From contig OV121098.1 in assembly GCA_921293015.1 (NCBI GenBank), positions 13,057,016 to 13,121,015 of the forward strand: DNA of 64,000 nucleotides, written 5' to 3'. Below the pieces are notes generated by a model that ran no database searches, had not been told where the DNA came from, and saw only the letters and a list, made by a program, of their open reading frames with translations. The DNA is from Phorcus lineatus (Eukaryota; Mollusca; Gastropoda; Trochida; Trochidae). The position numbers were made by a program, and so were the translations under genes. Position 1 is the stretch's first letter; the number at the start of each line of letters is the position of its first letter. This document shows, one piece after another, positions 1 through 11,912 of this stretch.

Positions 1-127
1 CATATTTCTTAAGTCTTGATTGTGTAAAATTACAATTCTTATGAACTCGTTATGTTTAATACTAGAACTTAAGGTGGCAATGAGGTACAGGAATTGTTTT
101 ATTGATATTCAACTTTTTTATTTTCAG

Positions 128-483
128 ATTTGGAGCTATTCCGAAACGTCGCAAATCTGTTAATAAAACAGTTGAATATCCATTAACTCTTGTTCATCAT
201 TACAATTCACTTTACGTTGAGACAAACCTTTCTTTTCGACGCACCTTTAACATGAAAACTGATTGCCAAAATCCCAACATTTTTAAAAGCTGTAAAAGAT
301 AAGGTTCCAAAATAACTAAGGCACCCTTGGCACATGGTACTCTTTGTTTTGACAGCATTACACCAGATGGTTGTTGTTGCAAGGTTCTCAGTCCCTGTTT
401 GCAACTATTGATTAAAGAAATCTCGATGAACATCCACCTGTCTGTCTTCATGATCAGTTGGTTACTCAGTCGGGCTTGCAGCA
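128..483 (+). other. probable 5' untranslated region of the GT92 gene
   Basis: A pyrimidine-rich tract ending in TTTTCAG at 127 looks like a 3' splice site, and the next 356 bases run into the GT92 start codon. This fits a 5' UTR exon that continues into exon 1, but no transcript data are available. An open frame here (102-302) ends in a stop before the gene and overlaps the acceptor, so it could instead be the last exon of an upstream gene. Confidence 0.3.
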
Positions 484-1010
484 ATGACTCAATTTCAGCT
501 AAAACAATACTTTCTACTGCTAATTTCTCTCTCACTTGCAGTGGTAATATGTATGTACATAGGGTCTTCGAATCACATTGTGAAAAGCAGACGTCCTATG
601 CACTACGTTGATTTGATTGGATCAGCAAATTCATTTTCAAGTTTTTTACTTCACCCATCGTCTCTAAAGTTTGCCTTGAATACATCACCTGAGTATGAAG
701 CTATAGATTCGAACACAACAAGGAAGTTACACGGCGGAACGTCTATCACCATGCAAGAGCCATCAGGTGAAACTCAAGCTAACTCAATGCTGCCTTTAAT
801 ACCGGAAGTACGAAAATGGCGGCAATTCGGTCTAAGCAACGATTCATTTGTCTATTCAGCTTACTACAGAAGCAAAGAGAAAGATATCCTGATCATTGGA
901 GTTGGACGGAGGCTCTGGAATCCTTCCATAGTTTGTACATTTCCGCTGAGGCCATCAGTCGAGTCTGTCAATGCTTCCGTCCAGAAACTTCGGGAACACC
1001 ACATGCGAGA
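484..1010 (+). CDS. GT92 family glycosyltransferase, exon 1 (membrane anchor and stem)
   Basis: First coding exon of a two-exon gene; exon 2 is at 6580-7459. The start is the ATG at 484, which is directly followed by an N-terminal membrane segment (about residues 8-27, FLLLISLSLAVVICMYI), as expected for a type II Golgi glycosyltransferase. Residues 30-150 are a poorly conserved lumenal stem with N-glycosylation sequons. The exon ends after 175 codons plus 2 nt at a strong donor (GA|GTAAGT, 1010/1011). Joining to the acceptor TTTATAG|G at 6579/6580 keeps frame and gives the junction MRE-YTAIFIRCPLR, which looks like the region preceding the catalytic domain in invertebrate GT92 (DUF23) proteins. 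The spliced product is 468 aa, a usual length for the family. Family assignment rests on exon 2. Confidence 0.8.
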
Positions 1011-1904
1011 GTAAGTATGCATTAATGTATTCAAACAGTAATCATTGAATTTGGGTATACCAAGTTAAATGTCACAATGTTGAGGAACATCATGATAAAT
1101 CTTTTATTCGATCATCACGGGTGACTTTGAATGACTAAAACATAAATTTGATAAGTCTAAATTTTGCATTCCCTATTGTTATGTCAATGGCTTTGAGCTG
1201 AGGCTAGGTTTCAACAGTCTCAGCAGCTTAAATGTGAATTAAGGATGTCCGTTCCTCAAATTTTAAGTATTAAATTTTTTTCTAACTTGTATTTTTCAAA
1301 AGTTAAGTGTATTTGCTTAAAATATCAACCAAAAAAAATGGGGGATAGTGTGCTTTTTCCCCCGAAATATTTCAAGACAAAGATCCCTTTGTCAGTCAGA
1401 GATTTAACATGGGAGTCAATGGGGAAATGATGACTTTTTTTGAGAAATCTTAAATTTAAATTAGATAATTTTCTTCCAGAAAAAAGTAGAAAAATATGTA
1501 TGGTAGTGTTGGTTTTTAGCAGCTACGGCACAACATGTATTGAAAAATTTCAATTAAATTATCAACATTCAAACTATTTTTGTACTAAAAACATGCTTTC
1601 TTCCACTCATTATCTAAAAATCTACCTGAATATCATATTTATTAAACATCTTCTTTCTAAGAAAAACAGTTAATAGAACATGCTCAAATGATAGTTACAA
1701 TTGAAAATTGCTGAATCAACAAAATTGTGAATTATTTCAAAATACAATTACCAAGTTTGTTAATTTTGATGAATATTCGATCAGAAATCATCAAAACTGA
1801 GATATAACCGCTTATTTTCCTTTTATTATATAAGAACATTATGATTTAAGGTAATTTGAGTGTTGTCATGACCGTTGTATGTTGATAGTTTGGCCATGCG
1901 CAGC

Positions 1905-2150
1905 AGGTAATGCACGCCAGACAAATAGTTCATCACCCAAACAAATCCTTCCCCTGACGTATGCAACAGTTTTCTGAACTCGGCGTGCATTCTGGCCGTC
2001 AATAATGACGTTCATAACACACTATCCTATATCTTTGTCGAGCGTTAATTAGTCCTCCGCAAAAGCCATGACGTAGAACACATGAGCCTTCCCCGCTGCA
2101 ATGAAAATAGCTAATGCTTACCTTTTGCAAATACAGAAGCGTCAGACGCC
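1905..2150. repeat. dispersed repeat, copy 1
   Basis: This stretch resembles 58470-58670: shared landmarks in the same order are CATCAC, CCTTCCCCTGACGT, TGCAAC, GCAAAAG followed by TGACGT and GAACAC, and CCCCGCT. Similarity is partial and was judged by eye. Family unknown. Confidence 0.55.
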
Positions 2151-2766
2151 AATAAGCAGCGTGACCCTAAACTGTAAAACGGGCATACACATAAAAATCT
2201 TTATAGAGGCGATGGGAAATATTGATGTAATTGATCAGATTTTTGCTCGTGAAGAATAGTAAGTTCAGTTAAGTTGCCTTATATAAGTGATTCTATGACT
2301 TTAAGTTGCTGAGACTGTTTAAGGCAAGAGGTAGCTTAAAGCCATTGGCATTATATTATAGACAATATGCACACTCTGAAGCAACGCAGCTTGTTTCAAA
2401 TTAACTTTGAGTGCAATTAATCACGGGTCAATATAGTGTGCTCTTTCCTTGATAAAGACACTACTTCATAAACTTGGTTGAAGGACTCCGATAATTACCA
2501 TGTTGGTTTGTTATGTTATGTATCAAATTGCATTTTCATATTATATCAACTGACGTTAAAGGACAGTAGGACACTAATGAATAAAGTAATATAACGAATG
2601 AATATAAATCTTTCAATTTGAAAGATAATGTTTTCAGTCAAAAGAAACAGAAATTATCGCACCATGACAAATTGAGCTATTCGAACTCCCTAACTCACAC
2701 GATAAAGATGTCGTCAGTGGTGTTTGCCAGGTAACTGATTATTTTCTCCACATTCACTGATGATCA

Positions 2767-2884
2767 GGGCCTCCTTTCACAAAGCCCTAAGGTGATCATA
2801 AGTCCTTAAGGTAACCTTAGTGCAATGTTAAAGTATGGGAGTTAAGGTTAACCTTAGTTAAGGTAGCTTTGTGAAAGCAGGCCC
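2767..2884. mobile_element. fold-back MITE, family with 9106-9226
   Basis: About 118 bp with inverted ends: GGGCCTCCTTTCACAAAGC on the left and GCTTTGTGAAAGCAGGCCC on the right, with further internal complementarity (AAGGTTAACCTTAG). A second, similar copy lies at 9106-9226 and a partial one at about 9590-9665. No coding capacity, so a non-autonomous DNA element. Confidence 0.75.
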
Positions 2885-4238
2885 AGGTTGAGTTATGAGA
2901 TATAATGACCTTCTGAGGATAAATATTTGGCATTACTAATGTTTTTGGGAAAAAAATTAAGAAATACATCTATCAAAAACGTGCTACTGTCTCTTTAAAC
3001 GCACTAGTGCACGCCAATATTTCGTAAACACAACGAATGCACAGATACTGCATATCTCTCGATATTACTCACTATTCTCACTCAAGTAATCTACCTCGTA
3101 AGTTATTTAACAAATATTTACTTATTCAGGTAGCAAAGTGGATCTTTAAAGGCCGGAAGTATTTAATGTTACGTTTAAACTACGATATCGGTATCATAAC
3201 CAGAAAAGCGGAAACGGCAGCCGCTATGGTCAATCTAATAACAATGCTAATAATGTGTTATTTATTGGTTAATTTACAACATTGCTTTCATAAGACATTT
3301 CATGATTTGTTCTCAGTTCAAAGTTTAGGTAAATTCAATAGCTACACACAATACTAGTTCAGCCGTTTCCAAGTGTCAATAATTGATCCGTTTTGTGCAC
3401 AGCTAACTATAGATTTTTATATGTCCAAGCCGACAGCGGCTTTCTGTACGTTTTCATTGTTAATTGCAGGTAAATTGAAAAGAATGTTTAGTATTTAAGT
3501 TTAAGTGAATGCATTAATAGTCCTCGTAAACCTTAAAATAGCCAATTTCAACCGTAAAAGCGTGCAATAGTGACTTTAATATCAGTATAAACAGTCCATG
3601 TAATTAGTATTACTGTAGATTTTGGAAGTCATCATCCTTGTTTACATTTTTAACTAATGACCCAAACGTGTTATTTTCTTTCTATGGTATCCATGATGTT
3701 TCATAACTTGAAACCTCTGTATTTCTAATAATATCTTAAATATTGATAGACTATTTACAAATTAACAAATAATTCATCATATTTATGATAGCTAAACTGA
3801 ACACCAAAAGAAATGAAAGCCCATGGGTTTAAATTTGAAATCAATTTTAGAATGGTCTCCCTTTCAAAATTTCAAAACGCAGGTACTTACTTTGACGGAA
3901 TCGCGTCGAATCGGTGATTATATCACTGTCAGTGCCGTGAGAGGAATTCGAATTTTCAAAACCCACTGGTCTCCCATCGCAGGTGAGATTCTAAGCACTA
4001 AATGTGACAATTTAGATGCCTCTAATCGATGCTCAATGGCTGTCGAGTGTAAAAACGTCATTGTCGGCATATTCCGATTGAGCAAAGCAAATTATGCAAC
4101 TTTTTCATTCGCAATTATACGTGACGGGGAATCACAATTGTGTTTACAACCATTCTTATTTATCAATTTGATTTCATTCAATTCGTTCCATTGAAAAATT
4201 TAAAATAACCATGTTTTTTATCGTTTACATCTTTTCGA

Positions 4239-4320
4239 ATTTAAGCTCAGGGCTTAATTTCAGTTGAAATGTTTCAACGCTCGCATGGGCAAAATTCGAA
4301 ATTAAGCCCTGGGCTTAAAT
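4239..4320. repeat. inverted repeat (fold-back), 23-bp arms
   Basis: The left arm 4239-4261 and right arm 4298-4320 are complementary with one mismatch (core AGGGCTTAATTTC / GAAATTAAGCCCT). A small inner hairpin GTTGAAA-TG-TTTCAAC sits in the loop. Looks like a short MITE or hairpin element. Confidence 0.7.
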
Positions 4321-4430
4321 ACGAGAATTCCCGGTAGTATATCTGTTATTCCCGCTGTTGCCTTTTAAATGCAGCAATAAGTTGTTGACTCGTATGTGGT
4401 TGCTCCTAAGAAACCTGGGTCTAGATTTTG

Positions 4431-4511
4431 GAAGCTCTCTTAGTGCTAAGATAGTCGTAAACCAATGTTAATGTATGGTACTTACGACTATCTTAGCACT
4501 AAGAGAGCTTC
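4431..4511. repeat. perfect inverted repeat, 30-bp arms, 21-nt loop
   Basis: The arm 4431-4460 (begins GAAGCTCTCTTAGTGC) is the exact reverse complement of 4482-4511 (ends CTAAGAGAGCTTC). Perfect arms suggest a recent MITE or end of a palindromic element. It abuts the dead Tc1 transposase that follows. Confidence 0.85.
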
Positions 4512-4514
4512 GAA

Positions 4515-5331
4515 AATACAGGTCCTGATCTCTCGATCAATGTAAGCCCACATGTGCCGAATGTGATCAATATCTTGCGATCTGGCAGGCCAAGGCAAAA
4601 CATGGACGTTGTTGACGTTGCAGAACTGTTACGTTTGTCTTTCCACATGAGGTCTTGCGTTTTCCTGTTGGAAAGGCTTGCGAGGAATACGGATGGGATG
4701 ACCACTGGCTACAGGACCCTGTCAATGTACCTTGGTGCGGTGCGATTGTCGTCAATCATAACAAAATTGGTAGTTGTGATGCTGATATCAAGTCAAGACC
4801 ATGACGGTGTCTCCATCGAAGGTATAATCATGTATGCAGCATGTACCTCCCAATAACCTCTCCTTCTCGCGTCCGCTCTGTGCATCTAGAACCGATTTTC
4901 ATCGGGAAATAACCTCTGCCCGTTATGGATCTGGCAACGTCCTTCGGGAAACCCTGTTTTGTCGATGGCTGTGTGACAACTGCATTGCTTGGATCGGCCG
5001 GTATGGCCTTTCTCCGTGTTGTTGGAGCCTTCTTCTTCCCGTCTTGGAAATAATTCGACGTCCAAGAGCTCTATCAGCCGACACTATTGGTGTTAGGAAC
5101 CTGAACCTGTTCGAGGTGATGTTGACGAAGGTACTGGTCTTCATGTTGGGTTGTAACCGGTGGTCTCACGCTTTAGGTCGGTCTTGTATTTTCCAATCTG
5201 CTGTAAACGTCTACGCAGCCTCAGAATGGTGAGATTATGACGTCCGAATGCTGCAGCGGCATTTCCGTTAATCGACCCAGTCTGAAACATACAAATAGAT
5301 CTCCCCGCTCTTCTGCTGTTAAAATAGACAT
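4515..5331 (-). pseudogene. decayed Tc1/mariner-like transposase
   Basis: Read on the minus strand from a possible start at 5331, conceptual translation gives MSILTAEERGDLYVCF, then a paired-type helix-turn-helix-like region, and near the other end NNVHVLPWPARSQDIDHIRH, a degraded form of the Tc1 motif WPARSPDLSPIEH that carries the last catalytic acidic residue. Several frameshifts and stops separate these blocks, so no protein can be made. No terminal inverted repeats were found around it. It is a different, older copy from the Tc1 element at 29701-31200, whose transposase has the same architecture. Confidence 0.75.
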
Positions 5332-5739
5332 TGTTTGAAATAATGAATACAGGGGCCTTTTATACCCGTTTCCAACTGTTTTCACGTGTATTTCATGCAA
5401 GGTAAGATGAAGACTCTAATGTCTAACATATTCATAAGTTACTAACATAAAAGAAAAAATTAAGTCGGTTAAGATGTATCAAGCTTGCTAAAACAGTTGA
5501 AATACATTTAATCAAAATGTTATCTTATTTTTGTTGAATTTTCGTAAAAGAGAAACCAGTCTCTTAATATTCAATTTGATAATTCAGTTCTATTTCAAAA
5601 TTTCAAAATAATACTTTCTGAATTCGAGCAAATAAATAAATTAATTGTAGCTTAAACTGAACACTTTTAAGTAAAAAATTACATGTAGTTACATATTTTG
5701 AACTCAAAAAGTGTGTGGTGGTGGATCGTCGTTGGTTTA

Positions 5740-5930
5740 AGCCCGTCAACTCCGACTTTTCCGAAACGTTTGATGATCAGACAAAAACTATGTACACGGA
5801 CCTGTGATTGGTGGTAAAAGGTCATGGTCAAGGCCGTCTGGCATGGCACTTATTTAGCCATGGTCAGATCAAGACACGCATCGAGGTAAGAGGAAGAAGT
5901 TTCGAGCTGATTTTAATGAGATTGGAAGAA
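5740..5930. repeat. dispersed repeat shared with 17555-17740
   Basis: Shares a run of landmarks with 17555-17740: CGGACCTGTGATTGGT, AAAGGTCA-GGTCA, GTCTG, GGTCA then AAG, and TTTCGAGCTGATTT-AAT. The family is not recognised and has no coding capacity. Confidence 0.6.
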
Positions 5931-6080
5931 GCATTACCAATCTCAGTGTTTGGTTATTGTTTCAAACACATTTTGAAGAAATATTGTCCAAAACTAAGCA
6001 TAACTATTATTATTTTGAACAAATTTGCATGCATATTTTAAGTAGACAGTAACGTCGTGACTCACATTCTTACCTTTTTC

Positions 6081-6161
6081 ACAATTTAGAAAATAAAACC
6101 ATTGATCCTACGCATGAAAATATTGAAATTACATTATCAATGGTCTTATTTTCTAAATTGT
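6081..6161. repeat. fold-back element with 26-bp arms
   Basis: Arm 6081-6106 (ACAATTTAGAAAATAA...) pairs with 6136-6161 (...TTATTTTCTAAATTGT) with one mismatch and a 29-nt loop. A short MITE-like hairpin inside the GT92 intron. Confidence 0.75.
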
Positions 6162-6579
6162 ACAACATTATCATTAGTAAATTTTTAAGTCGGTTATTAT
6201 AGCACAAGACTAAACTTATAGGATGTTGAAACACTAAAAACCAAGAGGACATAACCTTTTATGACATTCAAAATGAAAGAGGTGTAACGTTTATTTTGGT
6301 GTTCAGTTTACATTGTCGTCACAGTTTTTTAAAATTTTCAGAGATTCATTGTTATCAACGACCTTTTAATTCCGTTTGGAAAAGAATGTGATTTATACTG
6401 TGCCTAACTTTAATCTTAAGCAAAAAACTATCAACCATATCAATATACGTCAACTTTGATTTGATATTGGTAAAATCATATATATCAGTTAAAGAATCGA
6501 CCAGGTAAATATTTTCCATATTAACTATATATCCGTTATATACAACGAGGTAAAAAAATTAATATTTGTTTCTTTATAG

Positions 6580-7459
6580 GTACACTGCAATATTCATAAG
6601 ATGTCCCCTACGCTTGAATGGTACACTTGAAATACCGAAGATTTTGGAGCTACAAGTTGGCAATGCCAGAGCTCGTCTGACGATCATGTTTTCTAAAGCA
6701 AGACAATTTAACTTCACTGTGTGCTTGCCAGCTTTACATGGACCATACAAAAACTACGAAAGGTTGATAGAAATGGTTGAAACAGATCTGATCCTCGGAG
6801 CTCAACGTTTTGTGGTCTTTAATCACTCTACGTCTTCCAGCGTGGACAGGGTTCTCAAGCATTATGTTGGACTGGGTGTGATGGAGATTCGTCCTTGGAA
6901 TATACCGCTGAAGAAGCCAGACATTCATTACTTTGGACAGATGGCATCCATTCAGGACTGTATTCAATCATGCCGGACAGAGTCCAAGTACGTGGTTTTC
7001 AAAGACGTGGATGAAGTCATTGCTCCACACATGCACAAGACCTGGGATCAGATGATGATGTTTTTAGACAAGGGAGACAATCAGGCCTCATTTCTCTTCC
7101 GAAACGCCTTCTTTGAAACGAACTGGCCTGATTATAACCCTCCGCTGAACAACACACCGACAATATCCTGTTTGAAATACATCTGGAGAGATAACCGAAT
7201 CTTTCAAAACCGCCAACGATCAAAAATTATTCTGAAGCCAGACTTGGTTGAAGTTGGAGGTATTCATTTCCCTTTTAAGGTTAAGAGAGGCTGTGTCAAT
7301 GTTCCGGTCAATGTGTCAGTGGCTCTTCTTCATCATTATAGGAAATTTGACAAGAATGAAAATAAAGTCAAAGATAGTACTATGCTGAAACATACTGATG
7401 CACTTGTATCGAATATAATGAAAAGATATATGGAACTCGGGATGACATTTAAGTCTTAA
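6580..7459 (+). CDS. GT92 family glycosyltransferase, exon 2 (catalytic domain)
   Basis: Encodes residues 176-468. It has the landmarks of glycosyltransferase family 92 (Pfam DUF23; the Caenorhabditis GALT-1 type): TVCLPALHGPY near residue 222, a GAQRFVVFNHS strand, and KYVVFKDVDE with the acidic DVDE at about residues 318-321, the likely Mn/UDP-sugar binding site. It ends with the family-typical VALLHHYRKF tail motif. Known members add galactose to fucosylated or other N-glycan or glycolipid cores in the Golgi; the acceptor here cannot be read from the sequence. No frameshift or internal stop is seen, and the key acidic residues are present, so the gene looks functional. Stop TAA at 7457-7459. 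No clear AATAAA follows closely. Confidence 0.88.
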
Positions 7460-8579
7460 CTTTCTCAGGGTGTTATATTAACATACATTTGGACATGTTG
7501 ATGCAGTCGAAAAAACAATTATGCTGATAAAACTCACATGTATACTCTAGGATGTAGCTAAGTTAAGCCTTGAAGTTCTGTGTTTGACTTTATGCTGCGA
7601 CATACCACAGGACGATTTTAAATGATTGAGTTGTTTGCGTTCCTGCTTGACACTCGGCATCACGAAGATAACATAACGCTTGAGTCTCTACATGATAATT
7701 ATGATTATTTTTAGTAATATCATTATCAATATTATAACTATGATCGCGTATCTGATCATAATCACAATGTCACTTAAAATGTTTTTAATATATTTCTAAT
7801 CATAAAGTAATGAAGGTCAATTATCCTACCTCATGTAAGAATGCCGATCTCTGAGTGGTCCAAGTGACCCTAAACAAATGTCCATAAGCACCGTCACCGA
7901 GGGATGATAATCCCTTATACCCCGCTACATGACTGAAGCGTCCTTCCACGTCAACCATTCAAAGTCACGTGATCAGGTCATAGGTGTTGTTCATTTCTGT
8001 TTGCCTTTTAATAATACATGAAAACATTCGCTAAGATAAACATAAAACCTTCGCGGGAATAATATATCCTGATGTCACCCTTGACGGAATATTAAAACTT
8101 ATAGTGCTGCTTGAAAGAATCATTTTCTTATTTTTCGAAACAAGGCAACCACTCCTAGATATGGATTAATTAGTTTACGTATTGTTTGAAATTTAATTTC
8201 TGAGAGCATAACCGACAAAAGTCTCAATCATGTAAAATAATCGTCAGTAAATATAAGTATGAATATTTCTAACATTTGGAATATCTGTCCACCATGCTAA
8301 CAATTTTGCATAATATCATGATTGAGTTCATTGATTAGATATGAGAACAAAATCGGACTACATACACATCCTTGTCTCAATTCCCTAGCACAATGAAAAT
8401 AGTATGTCACATTCAAACCATTTCCTACACAAAAATTGCGTGTTTTTAAAAAATGTTTTTAGCGTAGTGGTGATGTACATATGGTTTTAAAGGAAATCCG
8501 CGGTTGACCTGTAAATATGATTTGTCAGGAATGCTATACAACTGTAGAAACCATCTCCCGATATTATATGTTTGCAACA
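7460..8579. other. GT92 3' flank, nothing recognised
   Basis: AT-rich DNA after the GT92 stop codon; presumably 3' UTR followed by intergenic sequence. No open frame, repeat or RNA gene was identified. Confidence 0.5.
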
Positions 8580-9070
8580 TTTAAAACGCTGATATAACCC
8601 GACTTATATTTGTCTAAAAATTAGAAATAGAATTTTTTTCAAATATGGAATTGGCCTTTTAGTCCAAATGATAAAGAGAGGCAGGAAATGTCTATACCTA
8701 AAATAAAATTTCAGATGTTCTTTATGTAATTCTTCAGTAAAGGATGTGGTCCATTTTACGCTTGACTGTCCATTTTATGAAGATTAACACTACAAACATA
8801 TCCAAGAACGTTAATCAACAATACCCTCACTTATATCAATTACCGTGGTAGTATCAACGAATCCACCCATATTTTCGATTTCTGTACCTCTTGCTACTGT
8901 AAAAGAATATGAAAATGGGTCTTTAGAAGGTGGCCCCTATTGCCTTCATCAAGTTTCAAATGTTTACCGAATCTATACATTACAAACCTCATTAGTCAAA
9001 TAGTCTGTAAACAAGATTTCATATTTCTTGAGTCATTGCTTCTGAAAAAGAAGATTTAATAGTCAAAAGC
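8580..9070 (+). mobile_element. LINE 3'-end fragment, heavily decayed
   Basis: A conceptual frame around 8700-8790 reads NFRCSLCNSSVKDVVHFTLDCPFYED, the same Cys-x2-Cys ... His-x4-Cys layout as the C-terminal knuckle of the LINE ends at 10031 and 22082. Frameshifts and stops flank it. The upstream part of the element is missing. Confidence 0.5.
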
Positions 9071-9105
9071 TTTTTAAAAGACGGACGAATAAACGCTATG
9101 CCATC

Positions 9106-9226
9106 AGGGCCTCCTTTCACAAAGCAACTTTTACTAAGGTTAACCTTAACTCCCATTCATCAACATTGCACTTAGGTTAAGTCAGAGACTTAAGATCACC
9201 TAAAGTGCTTTGTAAAAGGAGGCCTT
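9106..9226. mobile_element. fold-back MITE, second copy
   Basis: Inverted ends GGGCCTCCTTTCACAAAGC and GCTTTGTAAAAGGAGGCC enclose TAAGGTTAACCTTAA-type sequence, as in the 2767-2884 copy but with the core in the other orientation. A further fragment with TTTCACAAAG and AGTAACCTTAGTGCATG lies at about 9590-9665. From 9670 to 10030 nothing is recognised. Confidence 0.72.
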
Positions 9227-10030
9227 GACCATCGGGACGTTAAGGCCAGATGAGCCAAACCCAAATACACATTATGAAATCTTGCTCTCAATTATAAACA
9301 TGCACTTACTCGTCATAAAGAGCATCCACAAACGCATATTTTGCAATGTGTTTTCTGGTAATGTTAACTGTAGTTTGAACGTAACTATCTTGTAAATGGG
9401 CTGGTGGCCTAGAATTTGATAAATAATCGTCTTGTCTAGTCTTGTATTAATGCTTTAAGTTTTAATTCGAGACTTTAAAGAATTGTTATTTAATTTCATA
9501 TATCAAAGTCGCATGATGATAATCAAAGAATTGGAAACCTAATGATGACTTTCTTTTCGTTAGATTGATTGACAGCATCGTATTCATGAGAGCCTATTTC
9601 ACAAAGAACAGAGATGATGATATGTCACTAAAGTAACCTTAGTGCATGTTACCTTTGTGCATGTTTTCTCTTTCCGTTATCTAACTCCAACTTCTGTACA
9701 AAAAAAAAGTTAAAAAAGTTTGCGCAACAACTTTTATTCTTTACACCATATGCACAACGATATTTATCTAAGGGCAACCTAGATCATTTTCAGTCATGTG
9801 ATGAAGTAATAAAGAGTGATATTTCTCTAACCATAATAGTGGTCATTTTCGATTTGTAATTTGTGCACGAGTTTTAAACTTTTCAAGGCAAACATTGGAC
9901 TAAAGAAAATCCTTCAGGAAGTCTGTGCAGGTGCATTTGCTGTTGCTACCCCGATGTTTCTCAACAGCAGCTCCTCAAAAGCTGTTGATACCGCCTATCA
10001 TACAAGAGAGCGGTCGTCTCATGGAGATCT

Positions 10031-10590
10031 TTGAACTTCGTATGCTGTTCCTCAAAATTCAAAACCTTAAAAACCTTATTAAATCCTGAAAAATACCTTT
10101 TTGAGATTGTAGATTACAAATTAGGTAAATATCTTATAAAATTTAGAGCGGGGCTACTAAGGTTAAAAATTAATGAGGGGCGATGGTCCAAAGTTGATAG
10201 AACTTTGAGGACATGTTCTATATGTTGTGCAAGTGTAGATGATGAGTACCATTTTATTTGTATTTGTCCAAAATATGATTTACGTTGTAGATGTTTACCT
10301 AGTGATTTTAAGTCAAATATGTTTATCTTTAAGAAACTACTTACCACAAATAATGCTCACAGTTTGAAAAGGTTAAGCCTCTTTATTATACATTCATACG
10401 AGCGAAGATGTAAATCCTTACAAGAATGAAAGTAATATTAAGAGCCACGATATATTTTGATTACAAATTACATACATTTAAATACATTAATGCAGATGGG
10501 CGTGTTTATATAGTATGTAAAATGACTGAATGTATAAACACATGTATAGGGGCCCGATGGCCTACATACTGAATAAAGTATATTTTATTT
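10031..10590 (+). mobile_element. LINE 3' end: ORF2 C-terminal fragment and 3' UTR
   Basis: The open frame 10031-10429 (132 aa) reads KFRAGLLRLKINEGRW, then LRTCSICCASVDDEYHFICICP, which is the zinc-knuckle-like C-terminal segment common downstream of the reverse transcriptase in many molluscan and cnidarian LINEs. No reverse transcriptase precedes it, so the copy is 5'-truncated, as is usual for LINEs. The 3' part ends near ACTGAATAAAG (10567), and the LINE end at 22082-22535 has a nearly identical ACTGAATAAA block before its tail, so both belong to related families. Confidence 0.65.
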
Positions 10591-10720
10591 GGTTAGTTCT
10601 CTTCCATCTGTTGCATGACGATATTAAAAGACCGCAGTTGGTTCCAGGCGGGTGTGGTCACTCGTCCCCGAGAGGCATTTTCCTTAGAATTATTGTTGAA
10701 TTGATGGACCTGATCACCGA

Positions 10721-11254
10721 TTAGTCGTTTGTATGTTGACTTTCAGTTCCATGGATAAGATTGTGAAAGGCCTTTCGAAAGATTTGAAAGCATTTCACAT
10801 CGTGAATCGAGTTTTGGTCGAGTGGTTTTGATCTCATTTTTTTGAAGATTTTGTTATTTTCTTCGCTCATTTTTTCAAAACGATGGATCATGTTGACAGT
10901 TGAGGCTTTCATATTTTGATAAACCTTCAGATATTCGTATAATGAACTCCGCTGGGAGGGGGAATCGTCGTGTCCATGTTGTGACGATAATGAGGGTTTT
11001 TGCTCTGAACATATTAATCCAAGAGATGATGTGGCATGTGATTGCTGTCTCGCAGTGCATAGGTCTGGGGACAGAGACTTAGTAGTTATTTCATGCCCGT
11101 CTTGTGTGAAAAGTACTGGGGAACTTGAGAAATTAACCGGACATCCATTGATGGCTGATGGTACAGAAGTAGAAAGGTTATGGACTACAACAGAAACGTT
11201 GCGTGAACTATTGATGGACTTCTGAACTTCTAAACCTTCTTTGTGTGAAGCCAT
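10721..11254 (-). CDS. hypothetical protein, single exon, 177 aa
   Basis: An uninterrupted 177-codon frame starting MASHKEGLEVQ and ending at 10721. The product is hydrophilic and Ser-rich (SLSSQHGHDDSPSQRSS), with a probable short helical/coiled region (RFEKMSEENNKIFKKM) in the last third and no signal peptide or membrane segment. I recognise no family. It may be a real intronless gene, one exon of a longer gene, or a fragment of a retroelement; the LINE end just upstream on the plus strand makes the last possible. Supporting a gene is only the length of the frame in AT-rich DNA. Confidence 0.4.
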   Translation of the reverse strand: MASHKEGLEVQKSINSSRNVSVVVHNLSTSVPSAINGCPVNFSSSPVLFTQDGHEITTKSLSPDLCTARQQSHATSSLGLICSEQKPSLSSQHGHDDSPSQRSSLYEYLKVYQNMKASTVNMIHRFEKMSEENNKIFKKMRSKPLDQNSIHDVKCFQIFRKAFHNLIHGTESQHTND

Positions 11255-11912
11255 GTCTGGCAGAGGTATGATAGTCTGACTGGTTTTACAAAAGCTTCAA
11301 TAGTTTCGCAAGGACGTCTTCATCGATACGTTACGCTCTGCGACTGAAGCTCTTCATTAAAAGCTTTTTCGTATTCAGACCTGCAGTCAAAATAACACGT
11401 ATTAACCACTGTCATATATAGAGATTATTACACTCGCAAGTGTGTCATATGATATATACGAAACGAGTGTCAAATGTTGTATTACACGATCTGTTTAGTA
11501 TTCTCTAAATTCTTAACAAGACGCAGTTCACGTGCACGGCATGGGAAGAAGACCATAAGCACGTACACGACATCTGAACTTTTTAAAACTTTGTCTTTAA
11601 TCGGTTCATAAGTTAGATAAAAACCTCATTCTCGGTTTTGCTTGAGAAAGATAGCCGTCGGACTCGAGAAAATGGGTCGTGACTTCGGCTCTCCCAAACT
11701 TTCACTTTGCCGCAGGCAAACTTACTTAAACAAAATAACGGGTCAGTTTTAATCCTGTACTGATAGACCTCGTCTACAAATGCAAGGTTTGACCTATACA
11801 TTCAACAGTGGCACACAGACTACCACTGGAATGGGACAAACTCAAATGATCTGTGGGCTTTGAGGAGTTAAAGTTAATGATTCATGCTTTTTAAAATATC
11901 CTTATTACAGTT
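11255..11912. other. no recognised feature
   Basis: Flank upstream (on the minus strand) of the 177-aa frame. No clear promoter element, repeat or RNA gene could be supported. Confidence 0.4.

Larger units (their letters stand above)
1011..6579 (+). other. intron of the GT92 gene
   Basis: A 5.6-kb GT-AG intron. It holds a dispersed repeat (1905-2150), a MITE (2767-2884), two fold-backs and a decayed Tc1 transposase (4239-5331), a repeat copy (5740-5930) and a third fold-back (6081-6161). The remaining stretches (1011-1900, 2885-4230, 5340-5740, 6162-6579) are AT-rich, and I see nothing identifiable in them. Confidence 0.75.

Noticed and set aside
102..302. 66-aa frame with a VHHY motif as another GT92 terminal exon
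   Set aside because: Only a three-residue resemblance; kept as a possibility in the findings but not called as a gene.
3037..3357. 106-aa plus frame inside the GT92 intron
   Set aside because: No recognisable domain; hydrophobic stretch is compatible with chance in AT-rich DNA.
3823..4194. 123-aa plus frame inside the GT92 intron
   Set aside because: No domain, no splice sites in frame with the GT92 exons, low-complexity AT-rich sequence.
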